A stretch of 64,000 nt of DNA, taken from positions 620,001 through 684,000 of the forward strand of contig JARGSG010000004.1 of the NCBI GenBank assembly GCA_030374805.1, in the 5' to 3' direction. Source of the DNA: Gracilaria gracilis. Its lineage: Eukaryota > Rhodophyta > Florideophyceae > Gracilariales > Gracilariaceae. Made by a program: the position numbers and the translations under genes. Of the stretch, positions 32,864-42,620 are shown piece after piece (positions within the stretch are counted from its first letter, which is position 1; every line of letters begins with the position of its first letter). The notes under the pieces were generated by a model that did not search any database, had not been told where the DNA came from, and saw only the letters and a program-made list of their open reading frames with translations.

Positions 32864-33886
32864 GGAAAGAGCCAATATGATTGTGGGATTTCCTCCGAAT
32901 TGTTTGGCTACAATCGCAGTAAATGTTGATTGTCTGGTTCGTAGATTTCCAGCAAGGGCTGGAGATGCACTGTACACCCTGTGTTCCGCCGGCGCCCTAC
33001 GGTTGTGCAAAACCCGGAAGCCGTCGAAACCACTTCGATCGCAGTGTCACCACCCCGCCGCACAGAGACGTAACCGTCAAGACGATTGTACCGTGGCTCG
33101 AGCTTTTTGGACATTTATGTCCTCACGACTGACGCGTTCCAGCCACTCTGCGGCTCCCTACACGGTTTCAGCCTGGCAGTACCTTGATGTCGTCGAGTTT
33201 GCAGCACAAATCATTCCAGAACACTAGTTTTTGTTTCTTAAACAAGCGAGATGACGCAACGGTGCTAAACGGCAACAACCTTTGCCAATATATCTATTTG
33301 CAAATCAGCCCTCCCCCGGATCTTGCGGTCCATAATACCGTTCCCTGCTGCCGTTCATACTTTTGGAACTTGAGTCTTGACTCGCACCGATCTTTAGAAG
33401 TTGGCTATTTGATTGCGACCGTTTTTAAAGGACGATTATGGAGCTCACCTGTATACGAGGATTAAAACCTCATACAGGTGGATTAGAGAGTGCTTACTGT
33501 GAGTGATTGTGTCGCGCGAAAAGCATTGGGCTTGATACTTTCGAAGATTTTTATTATATAAGGGCAAAGGTGGGTAGGAAAAGCGGTGTAACAGATATTT
33601 GGACTGGAACTAGCAGCTGTAGTTCGGCATACATCTTGCATTGGGAGGATACCTTAGAAATTTCAGCTTCAGATCGACGATAACTTGAGAAATCGATGGT
33701 TGGCTTTGCTGTTTTTGCTTGCGCTTTTCCTTTTCCTCGCTTCCGCTGCCCTGTCTCTCCGACCGAGGCATTAATACAGGGTGGAAAGAAGGACATAATT
33801 TCAACAACAGTGCGGGGATAGCCGTCAATATTATATCGGAGCTGTGCAGTACAACTAGTTCTTGCAGTGGGGAGCCTACGGTAGTT

Positions 33887-34276
33887 ATGGACAAGAAGCC
33901 ACAATCAGGGCATAGTAGTGGCGGGATATCTTCTGAGTTGGACGCCAGGAGTAGGGAACGTCTCGGCTTAGAAATTCCGGAAGTAACTCTACATAATGAA
34001 GATGTCGCTTGTGGTATGTGCGGAGGTACCCCGTGCTATTGGATGCAATTGGGGCACACGGTCGTTTCGAAAACAGAATCAGAATACCCAGAAATTGGGG
34101 CTTTCAATCCGAATAATAACGAAGCACGCAAGTTTGCCTATAAAGCGTACACGTTCGGGCGCTACGGTTTCCTTTGGAAGGGGCATCGCGTTCAAATTCT
34201 GCAATGTGTCTTGGAAGTAATTCCCACACTTTGGCCCGATAATGCAGGAGCATACATGGGATTCAAGAAACACTAA
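33887..34276 (+). CDS. Accessory protein encoded by the piggyBac-type element
   Basis: 129 residues from the ATG at 33887 (MDKKPQSGHSSGG...); the frame is open further up to 33719 but that part is not shared with copy 2. Conserved core: NEDVACGMCGGTPCYWMQLG (C-x2-C-x4-C-x-W), then YPEIGAF, NEARKFAYKAY, GRYGFLWKGHRV, CVLEVI, WPDNAGAYMGFKKH and stop. The same protein, on the strand facing the transposase, is encoded in copy 2 (51184-51537). Between copies most base differences are at third codon positions, so the protein was selected. Three Cys and a Trp could form part of a small metal-binding fold. Not part of the classical piggyBac transposase; a regulator or transposition cofactor are untested possibilities. 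Confidence 0.75.
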   Translation: MDKKPQSGHSSGGISSELDARSRERLGLEIPEVTLHNEDVACGMCGGTPCYWMQLGHTVVSKTESEYPEIGAFNPNNNEARKFAYKAYTFGRYGFLWKGHRVQILQCVLEVIPTLWPDNAGAYMGFKKH

Positions 34277-34464
34277 TTTTACTGCTTGAAAACCAACCTG
34301 GCACTACTGGTAGTTGCTGTGACAGTGTTGCTTCGATTGCGGTGAGTCTTGGAAAGCATGGATCGCTCTGCAGACAATAACGCTTGGTATATTTCAGGAC
34401 GGGAAGAACGAAATTCGTCTTTGTGATGGAAGAATGCAAAACAGTTCACATGAAACCCCCGTTT

Positions 34465-36399
34465 TCATTTCGTGCAGGAGTAGATAGTTGAACCACCATG
34501 CCCTTTCCCTCTGAGAAGAAGGCATAGGAGGCAACTAACCGCCTTCTTTCCGACGGTTTCCAGCAAAATATGAGGAGCAGCCGAAGGATGTTCGGAAGCA
34601 GGCTCGCCTTGACCGGGCTGTTTTGTAGAAAGAATACTGGACAATTTGGCACATTGTTGCAGGTATTCAGCGTGGGGGGTGCCCAGCTGCTCAATGATGC
34701 GGCGTTTCATTACGTCAACGTCGATTATGGTCCTACCTGTTCTTTCCATGGCATGCAGTAGAGCATGTGCATTTAGGATACACACGTCGAGGAAAAAGGT
34801 AAAGAGACTCAAACTCACTCGTTTTTCTTTTCTTATAGTTGCGGAAGTTGAGCGGTATTGATCGAAACGGTCAACTCCGTTCATAAACAGGTTATAGGCG
34901 ACAATGATTGCCGGAACTTGGAATGTAGTGCGCTGCATCGACTCAACTCCCGCCCATCGTCGCAGTGGAGCGAGGACGTGCACAAATTCTATCGCATGTT
35001 CGTCGGCGCCATGTATGCGTTTTATGGGAGTGTTTGCCAAGTCATTAGTGTAAAATGAAACGACAGCACAGTCTTTGAATACTATAAATCCAGCTTTCTC
35101 CGCCACAGTCGGCGGATCCTTAGCGCATTCACCCTTTTTGAAAACTTGGACCAAGCACCAAGTTCCTCCTCGAGCATGCTTCATTCTTTCAATTGTCTCC
35201 TTTAGAGCGAGGCGGTTAATCCCATCAATGTTTGTAAATCGAATCGTTCCTAGAACGCGACATTCGCCGTCACTCAAACAGTACAACTGTCTCGCTAAGA
35301 CATGTCTTGTATAAAAATTATCCATGACCATCAAACGGCCAGGTTGGGGAGTAGGATGCAATTTTGTTTGGTGAGCCATCTGCGCGCACCAGAGCGCAGT
35401 AGGTGTAGATAGTGGAACCAACTTTTTGTCCACAGTTCGTTCCACCGGGCCGCGTAGATCGCGGAAAGTATTCGTGTATCTCTGTATTGGTGTTTGCCCT
35501 GTTTTATTACCAGAGCCATTGTCCTGGAAGCTATGAAGATATGAATGAGTCCAGCCAACAATAGCATAGAAGCGTATACCAAATTTCACCGGTTTATATT
35601 TCATATAAGAGCGTGCCGAAGTGCGACCTTTACATCTAACAGTATTCTCATCTAGCACACTCACACCCACTGGGACAGCGAGAGTGGCAGAATTTCTAGC
35701 CAAATGTTCGAGTAGCTGACGGCTGTGCCAGAGGGGGTCTGCACATGCAACATCGTGATTGTAGGTGAGATACATTTGCAATGCCGCACGAATTACAAGG
35801 AATGTATCACGTGGCATTGTTTTCTTGAAGAATGTGGACCCGAGAAGGTCTGATGAACTCCAATAATCTTTCAATCGATTCAACCTCCGAACAAAGGTGG
35901 CAAGCTCTAGCCCAATATAGGCCAGAAGTTCATTCATTGGCAAGGGGTTTGTCCTTTGACCTCTTGCTTCTAGTCGCTGACTGGTCCATACCCGAATGCA
36001 GTTCAGAAAGGTGTTGTTCAAGAAGAGAGTAAATAATCCTTTTTCTTTCTGGTGGGAAAATGTTCTACGAATGAGCTGCTCTTTCGCCAGGTGCAAGCCA
36101 CTCTTCCTGCGCCATTTGGAGATATAAGGCACTGATTCATACAAGCTGCTTTCTTCAATTTGTTCTAAGGCAATAAATTTTTCATCATCACTGTCATCAT
36201 AATAAATATGTGCAGCACTGCCAGTACTATGTTCTTCAACACTATGGTCATCATCTGTGTCATACTGTTGAAGACAGGAAGTTAGTACTGTCCTTGTGAG
36301 TGAAGTAGGGAAAGGTTTATTGAAGGATGGGCTCTGAAATTGTCGCAGTGGCCAACACTTTTCGCGGTTGTTGTTGGTTTTCCATGGGAGATCGGTGCT
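34465..36399 (-). CDS. piggyBac-type transposase (DDE_Tnp_1_7), nearly intact
   Basis: Counting from the Leu/TTG codon at 36144, 559 residues run to the TGA at 34465-34467. Catalytic triad of piggyBac transposases: D165 in VLDENTVRCKGR, D275 in LMVMDNFYTR, D425 in FMNGVDRFDQ. The frame is open upstream to 36399 with an acidic segment (QYDTDDDHSVEEHST, then YYDDSDDEKF) but without an in-frame ATG; the ATG at 36385 lies in another frame, so the true start is lost or spliced. The stop falls inside the C-terminal Cys-rich domain: copy 2 reads HSCTACGRGFHVN where this copy has YSCTK then stop, and homologous sequence (KRGFHVN...) continues past the stop to about 34345. Loss of this zinc-binding end, which in piggyBac recognises the TIR, probably disables it. 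Confidence 0.9.
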   Translation of the reverse strand, partial: STDLPWKTNNNREKCWPLRQFQSPSFNKPFPTSLTRTVLTSCLQQYDTDDDHSVEEHSTGSAAHIYYDDSDDEKFIALEQIEESSLYESVPYISKWRRKSGLHLAKEQLIRRTFSHQKEKGLFTLFLNNTFLNCIRVWTSQRLEARGQRTNPLPMNELLAYIGLELATFVRRLNRLKDYWSSSDLLGSTFFKKTMPRDTFLVIRAALQMYLTYNHDVACADPLWHSRQLLEHLARNSATLAVPVGVSVLDENTVRCKGRTSARSYMKYKPVKFGIRFYAIVGWTHSYLHSFQDNGSGNKTGQTPIQRYTNTFRDLRGPVERTVDKKLVPLSTPTALWCAQMAHQTKLHPTPQPGRLMVMDNFYTRHVLARQLYCLSDGECRVLGTIRFTNIDGINRLALKETIERMKHARGGTWCLVQVFKKGECAKDPPTVAEKAGFIVFKDCAVVSFYTNDLANTPIKRIHGADEHAIEFVHVLAPLRRWAGVESMQRTTFQVPAIIVAYNLFMNGVDRFDQYRSTSATIRKEKRVSLSLFTFFLDVCILNAHALLHAMERTGRTIIDVDVMKRRIIEQLGTPHAEYLQQCAKLSSILSTKQPGQGEPASEHPSAAPHILLETVGKKAVSCLLCLLLRGKGHGGSTIYSCTK

Positions 36400-36641
36400 T
36401 CAGAGATTTATGCAGATTACGACTGCATTGGCACAGTAAACAATGACTGCGAAAACAATAGCGTCATGGAAACCGTGTCGCGCCACTTTACACGTTTACA
36501 TTCGCTTGGATCGGGAGATATGTCGGTGGCGACCAATTAATTCATTTGAGCTTATGTCCAATATATTAGACTTTGGCAAAGAAACCACCTGGCAGGCTGG
36601 GAACGAACTGTTCTCATCATCATCCAATGAGGTTCACTTCT

Positions 36642-36683
36642 TATGTCTAGTATATTAGAGATAACCATTCCGTCCCAAAAGGG
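36642..36683 (-). repeat. Right TIR of piggyBac copy 1
   Basis: Reverse complement begins CCCTTTTGGGACGG and shares 22 further identical bases with the left TIR after a small gap. Confidence 0.92.
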
Positions 36684-36800
36684 TTAATGTAGCCGTTCAA
36701 AAGGCTTCTTTCCGCGCCAAAACGTAGCAGTAAGAACATAAACGACTCAACAACAGCAGTGGTTCCAGTTCGATGGTGAACATCTTTTTTACTGCCATCA

Positions 36801-38532
36801 ATGCCCACCCTTCCAATCGTTGTTCCACCCTCGCGGTCTCTAATTATTGCGGCCTTTCAAAGGGCTCAGCAAGCGTCCGGCATAGCACAGCAAACCACAA
36901 CAACACTAGACACACCCCAACCTCCAGTGCAAAGCAGCAACCCCGCCAACCAGCCTTCCCAGCCAAATTCCCCAAAAAAGCATAACCTCCATTATGTCCT
37001 TACTATCAAAGACAGGCTAAGAATCGTCAAGTGGAGAGTAAATACGAGTTTATCCACTGGCCCAAAAAAATTCTGTCAAAGGCAGTTAAAAAGTTTTCTA
37101 CACTGTTTCGTGGCAATATGAAAGCCAATCTCCAAAAATCCAGCCGCGTTTGAAAGGCGTAATTAAAATACATCGACGAAGACGAAGGAATTTGTACAAA
37201 TGTGTGCAGCACAATCACGAGAAACACATACTTGGGATTTAAGCGCGTCAATCTCGAATCCTTGTCTGGAAGAGAAAGGAAGATAAAACCCTGGGTTCGT
37301 GCACTGCAGACGGATATATTGCTTGAATTTGACCCCTCCGCAAACTTGGCGTAAAGTTCAACTGGAAAACTCTTCATGCTCTTGCCAATCACATGATTGA
37401 TAACTCCACAAGTCAGAAATATCATTCTCATCCTATCGATGACCATTCGAACAAGAACATCAATCAAATGATCACGAGAAGATGGATTCAACATTTGACA
37501 GATCGATATCGAATTCTTAGCAGATCGCACACGGGGAAACATTTTCTTTCCCCGGCGAAAGAGGAACAGATTCACAAAGAGGTTGCTTATTATTTGGGGC
37601 AGTTGAAGAAAGCATTTGATTCGAATGAGCTCGGGGAAGATAATGTTGAGAATGCGGACGAAACCCATTTTCTTATCAATGTTGATAACGGAAAAACATT
37701 GAAGTTCTGTGGTGATACTGAGGTAAAGTACGCAGATGTGGTTTCTGGTGGTGAAGGGATGACAATGGTTGTTCGGGTTAGCGGGAGACGAGATGCGGGA
37801 ATTGAGCCTACTTTAATGGCGTTTCCAAACAAGGAACGGAGTTATCCAATAAGACTGGTACCGGATGACATCCCTAATGTTTCCTATCGTTCGGGTCCAA
37901 AAGCTTGGATGGACACCACCGTTATGCCTGAATGGCCTTCTGAAGAAAAATTCATTCGCAAGCTTCCTAATAATCGAGAGAGGGTGTTGTATATGGACCA
38001 TTTCAGTGGCCATAACATGACAACGGAGTTCGTTAAAGCGGCGAGTAATATCAAAACGAAGATTCCGTATTTCCCGAAGATTGCCACGCACTTGATACAG
38101 CCGGCGGACTCCTTTATTATCCAGAAGATAAAGCAGGCATGGAGTAAGCGATGGGAATCGTACAAGATGGACATGATTGCGAAGTCAAATTGGTCTTCTT
38201 CGGGAAAGATAAAGAATTCTGGTAAGCATTACTTTCTGAATTTGGCACGGTTGGCCGTTAACGATGTTAATTCGTAACGAGATGTAGATGGGTTGACTTT
38301 TGCTCGTAAAGCTATGATACGAACCGGCTTGGCTCTTAACGTGAATGGATTATGGGAGGAAAAGCAGCTCTTCCCAAAGCTGCAAGGCATTATTGCCAAG
38401 CATCGTAATCACTTCAGCGGCGAAGAAGTTTGCTCTTCAGGAGTTGTTGGTGCTGGTGGGAGCAGCACAGACCCTCCAGAGTTTGACACAGCGGAAGGGG
38501 TGAGCGCTGGGGCTCCTATAGTGCCACATTAA
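36801..38532 (+). pseudogene. pogo-type DDD transposase relic
   Basis: An N-terminal helix-turn-helix-like piece (KKHNLHYVLTIKDRLRIVKW, about 36980-37040) is followed after frame breaks by a 294-codon frame (37393-38277) with the DDE_1 core: NADETHFLI (first D), VLYMDHFSGHN (second D) and HLIQPADSFIIQKIKQAW (third D). A TAA at 38275-38277 interrupts it, and the same frame resumes with TFARKAMIRTGLALNVNGLW to the stop at 38530-38532. Family: Tigger/pogo-like within Tc1/mariner, supported by the TA target and TIRs of the enclosing element. At least two frameshifts in the N-terminal third plus the stop make it non-functional. Confidence 0.85.
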
Positions 38533-38686
38533 AGGCCTCGACAGCCCACATTATTTGCGCATGTTTTCTTTAATGTAGGCCACATTAATTTTGGTTCGTA
38601 CCTTATATAAGGTGGTACCTTGGAAAGTGTGGGCCACACTTTAATGGGTTCTAACCGCGCTCCGAAAGAGAGCAGATATACTGTGG

Positions 38687-38712
38687 CCTACTTTAATTAC
38701 GGTCACTGGGTG
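38687..38712 (-). repeat. Right TIR of the pogo-like element
   Basis: Reverse complement begins CACCCAGTGACCGTAATTAA then AGTAGG; followed by TA. Confidence 0.88.
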
Positions 38713-38714
38713 TA

Positions 38715-39925
38715 CTATTCTCTACGCTTCCAAGGACCTCAAAAGTCTTGGATTACAGCGCAGTGACAGATCTTGATATGCCATAAGGTTTTCATCATGT
38801 GCCTATTTTAGTGAAAAGATACCGCGAGAAGTACGGTTTTCTTCTAATTCGTACAAGATGTATCTTTCTCAATGTAGTCCTAGAGCCCTTCAAATTAGTG
38901 TTCAACAGTATATTTGAACAAACTCTTCAGCACAACTTACTTAAAGGCTCAAGACATTCAGCAGTTTTTTTTATTGTTTGAGCGCAAACAGGCAAAATAT
39001 CTCGTTTTAAGCGAGATATACCGCCTCTTCTTTGCTGAAAAATAGAGAATTACAGTACATATTTAAATTGAAAGGGCCAACAACTTTCACATATTTGTTG
39101 GCCGGCATTTCCCCTCAACATGCATGGCGAAAAAAGCTCAATTTGAAAACGTTCTAAGTTATACTACTTCGAAAATTAGTGGAAAACAAAACTTCTTGCC
39201 TATCTAGAGCATGGGCGAGAAGAAGATGCTTTCTTCAATCTTGTACGATATATGTGTGATGTTAACATAACTGTTCAACTTGTTATTTGTACGAATAAAT
39301 TTAATTTGTCGTTTCATTCTGACCTTGGTTACGCTGTTTTTGGAAGCTTGGCAAAGTTTCGCTCCAGACCTAAGAGGAGACCTACTACAGCGGCAAGACT
39401 ACTCATAAGATTTTTTTTGTTTTTTGCAGGTCCGAAAGCTCGACCGTTTGCTACCGATCGCATAAGTATGAGTTTATAACTCCTTGTGTAGGATAATTTA
39501 GGTACCCCACTAACTTCAGAAATTGCAGAGAGAAATCAAAGATGGGTCCCATCGGCAGTGATGCACACATGCAGGGATGCAAATCTTTCATTTTTTATAT
39601 AATTATTATGAACACACACATTATCTTTATATATCTTTTCGACCCTTTTTAAAAAGGTCCTCTGATTCGCATCTATCCTTCTCGTTCTTGATTTATTTTG
39701 CTTCTGCTTCTTCATAATTGTATCTAACACGATTAGCTTTTTATCGAACGGTAGAATGTCAAAAATGAAGGAAAGGCCGTGGAGTTATGCTTGCTTAGAT
39801 CCGGCACAGATGCTCCGAACAAAAAAATTACAAATTGCAAGTTGAACGGTTAGATCAGGTAAGGCTTCATCATTACACTAAGCTTTGTCATGAACAATTT
39901 CAAACACGTATTTGAACTTGATGTA
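38715..39925. other. AT-rich spacer between two DNA transposons; no gene seen
   Basis: Only short frames (60-75 codons) without motifs. The sequence TTTATATAATTATTATGAAC and similar AT-rich words dominate. Confidence 0.4.
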
Positions 39926-39929
39926 TTAA

Positions 39930-41136
39930 CCCTTTGGACACTAAAAGCTTATGTATGTTAAAATAGACTTAACATGCGAATGTCATTGGGTGTGGACTAG
40001 AACACTTGGTAGTAAGCGTGCCAGGTGTTCAATATTCTTATGTGTAGGTTACTTGAAATAAGCAAATTGAACGTCATTGGCCGTCGCTAGATTTTAGAGC
40101 AACTGAACCAATGACGAAGAGTTTGGAGGTCTTGCTATCTCGAGATATAAAGAGCTACCAAATTTGCTTTGCAACCCCGCCTCATACTTTGCACCCCTGG
40201 CAGTTTCTGTATGTTCATAGGCCTCCTCTTGCTTTGAACGAAATTTGGAGGTCAACGTCATGGCAGCATATGATCCTGCGAAGGCCATGAGACCCGCCAA
40301 AAGACAAGGCCGTCACCAGAATCCTGTATTTCACCCTTGAGCTCTGCTTTGCTTTCCAAGTCTCACTGCTACGAAAGAATTGTAGTGAAATACTCTCTGG
40401 CCCCTTGGTAGGGATTATTTTAGAATTTTGGTACCTAATTTATGTTGATTTCGGAAAGCCGATTGTGCCACACGTGGCATCCAATTTGGATAGAGTTAGA
40501 TATTCATTTTGGGCCACACAGTGGTACAGTACTTAGGCGGAGCGAGCTCGCGCTCGCTCCCCTGTCATTAAACTCAACCCGTGTTCGGCCCTGACTTTGA
40601 TTGCTTGCGCGAGTACTTCGCCTCCTTCTTGGAGAAGTCTGCGTTAGTACGGCTCCGTCATCCAACTGGCTCCACCAAGAGAAGCGTTGCGACGCATACC
40701 ATATTGGTTTATTATTCGTTTTGTTCCACCTATTTATGTTTAGTGTCGGACTTGCCAGGTACACCTCTCCGTCCCAGTATTGGGTGTTATTTTGTTGCTT
40801 TTCGTACCACTCGTCTCACGAGTATTGCCCCGTTGGTTGGGTTCCCTTTTTCTATCCGTCTCCAGATACCGCGCGTGGCACTCGCGTGCCACGTCTGCCG
40901 ATACCATTGCTGGTCGCTTCTGATCATTCCGTTACCGGATTCTTCGTTTTACACCTCTCAGGTTTACCTGAATCTCCCGTGGAGTTACACCCACATCTTG
41001 AGAGTCACGAGGGCTCTATCGCCGGACTACCTCCTCAGGGAGTGGATTTTGGACACCCATAGGGTTCTTCCCGTTCGCGGGTTTTGCTCTACAAGAATGA
41101 CTTCAACGCTAAACAACGCCTCACACTGCTCCGTTA
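39930..41136 (+). other. Left arm of piggyBac copy 2
   Basis: About 1.2 kb between the TIR and the recognisable transposase. Contains a 22-base palindrome at 40539-40560 (GGAGCGAG...CTCGCTCC). The 197-codon frame at 40581-41174 and an overlapping one at 40601-41062 are Leu/Ser/Tyr-rich without motif and are not called. Confidence 0.35.
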
Positions 41137-41783
41137 GTGAAGGAAAAAACTCCAGAAAACGCTGCGGAGTGTAACATTGAAACCGCAGGAGACACTTGGG
41201 AGGAGGCAAGCGATGAGGAGGAATTTGTCCTCAGAGCTCTTGGGCCCGCGGAGAAGAAAGAGTTGTACGAAAGTGTACACTACTTTGGTAAACGTGAACA
41301 ACGTAGTGGGCTGCACTTGATGAAACCACAGCTTATCAAGCGTGCTTTGGCGCACAAGAAAAAACTGGGGCTATTTAGTTTGTTTCTAAACGGCTCTTAC
41401 CTAAACTGCGTCAGAGCGTGGACGAGTAAAGAACTGCTTGAGCGGGGTAAACGAACAAAACCGTTAGGATGGACGAGCTGCTTGCGTATCTGGGCCTTGA
41501 GCTCGCGGCGTCCGTCCATCTTCTAAATCGACTACGTGATTATTGGCGCGATTCGGATCTGCAGGGCATTCCTTTCTTCAAGAAGGTTATGGGACGTGAC
41601 GTTTTTATGAATATTCGTTCTTCCCTTCGCATATATGCCGAATATGATGCGGAAGTGGCACTCATGGATCCTCTCTGGCATGGTAGGCCCATTTTTGGAG
41701 CACTTTGCCAGGAACGTGGCTTCTCTGGCTGTGCCGGTTGGCGTCAGATCGTTAGACGAGAATACCGTGCGATGCAAAGGACG
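41137..41783 (+). pseudogene. piggyBac-type transposase copy 2, N-terminal part
   Basis: Aligns with the start of copy 1: an acidic stretch TWEEASDEEEFVLRAL, then KKELYESVHYFGKREQRSGL and LFSLFLNGSYLNCVRAWTS, continuing in another frame as MDELLAYLGLELAASVHLLN, DYWRDSDLQGIPFFKK and EVALMDPLWHGRPI. One frameshift lies near 41465. The piece ends at the target duplication of Gypsy-A, just before the first catalytic Asp region. Confidence 0.85.
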
Positions 41784-41788
41784 CACTT

Positions 41789-42214
41789 TGTAGTACAGCG
41801 ACAGCTACGGCCGTGTACTATGCCTAAATTAGGAAGTAGTGTGCGCAGTACCCAAGCGGGGACGAAGGAGCGTGCAGACGGATGCTAACAACGGGGCAGA
41901 AGATACGCGTGCAGCACCGGTAGTGACGGTAGAACGGCCCTATGGGAAACTAGACGATGACGAATCGGCTAGGGGTTACTTGCGGTTTACCACTATGAGC
42001 TCTGCCCAACGTGAGGTACTTAAGTACATCTCCGAGGGCAATAGCCACGTGTCGAAAAGAATAAACAATCTACCTATCAAGGGGTCCCCTAGGTGGTGCC
42101 CGACAACTGTCACCACCTTACACATGGGGATCCCTGAGCTGCACCCATGTGCACAATAACTATCTAACTATCCTAATATGCGCCCATAGAGACAGTGCAT
42201 CCAATAGCACTACA
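41789..42214 (-). repeat. Gypsy-A LTR (3' LTR in element orientation)
   Basis: Begins TGTAGT and ends ACTACA, a perfect 6-base inverted end. Pairs with 49413-49838. Confidence 0.92.
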
Positions 42215-42369
42215 CATTCCCCTTCTTAGTTCCGGCCTCGTCTCGTGGTCGAACGGTTCCACCTCAGTAGGCGAGAGGGGGCGTATGGACTGTCTGCCAC
42301 GATGGAGAGAGACCCAAGGGGATGCGCGACGAATGCGTATCAGCTTTTTGGTCGTGGTGGCGCCGAGAT

Positions 42370-42620
42370 GAATGGGCGCGGGACATTGGTGCGCTGACGT
42401 TCAGGCGCGATGGCGAGAAACCCGAATAGACCTTCGATGAAGGCGCGCTGGCTGTCGATCGCGAAGGCGAAAAACCCGAATGGGCGTTCGACGAATGTCC
42501 GACACGACGGCGTCGTGTTCGCATCCACAGCGGTTCCCTTCAGGTCTCCAGAACGGGCGCGCGACGTTGGTGCGCTGACGTTTGGGCGCGATGGAGAGAA
42601 ACCCGAATGGGTATGCAGTT
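42370..42620. repeat. Short dispersed repeats in the 3' untranslated part of Gypsy-A
   Basis: The words GGCGCGATGG(A/C)GAGAAA and AAACCCGAATGG occur three times together with TTGGTGCGCTGACGTT twice, between the integrase region and the LTR. Confidence 0.6.

Larger units (their letters stand above)
32820..36683 (-). mobile_element. piggyBac-type DNA transposon, two genes (copy 1)
   Basis: Flanked by TTAA on both sides (32816-32819 and 36684-36687), the hallmark of piggyBac. TIRs are about 42-44 bases: CCCTTTTGGGACGG, a short variable part, then TATCTCTAATATACTAGACA. The 3.86-kb element carries a transposase on the minus strand (34465-36399) and a convergent small gene on the plus strand (33887-34276); their ends are about 190 bases apart. 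It sits inside the pogo-like element, so it moved in later. Copy 2 is at 39930-51924. Confidence 0.93.
30801..38712 (+). mobile_element. pogo-like (Tc1/mariner superfamily) DNA transposon with a nested piggyBac-type element
   Basis: The ends are 26-bp terminal inverted repeats (CACCCAGTGACCGTAA, then A or T, TAAAGT, G or A, GG) with two mismatches, flanked by TA at 30799-30800 and 38713-38714. It contains a DDD-type transposase relic (36801-38532) and a complete TTAA-flanked element (32820-36683). Subtracting the insert leaves about 4.05 kb. Sub-terminal AGTGTGGG/CCCACACT words recur near 30838, 30872, 32785 and 38625. Its left arm (30.8-32.8 kb) holds frames not explained by the transposase. 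The transposase carries several breaks, so this copy is dead. Confidence 0.85.

Noticed and set aside
33719-33886. Longer N-terminus for the accessory gene of piggyBac copy 1
   Set aside because: No in-frame ATG needed before 33887 and no similarity to copy 2 in this part.
40581-41174. 197-codon frame in the left arm of piggyBac copy 2
   Set aside because: No motif, overlaps other open frames, no counterpart in copy 1.
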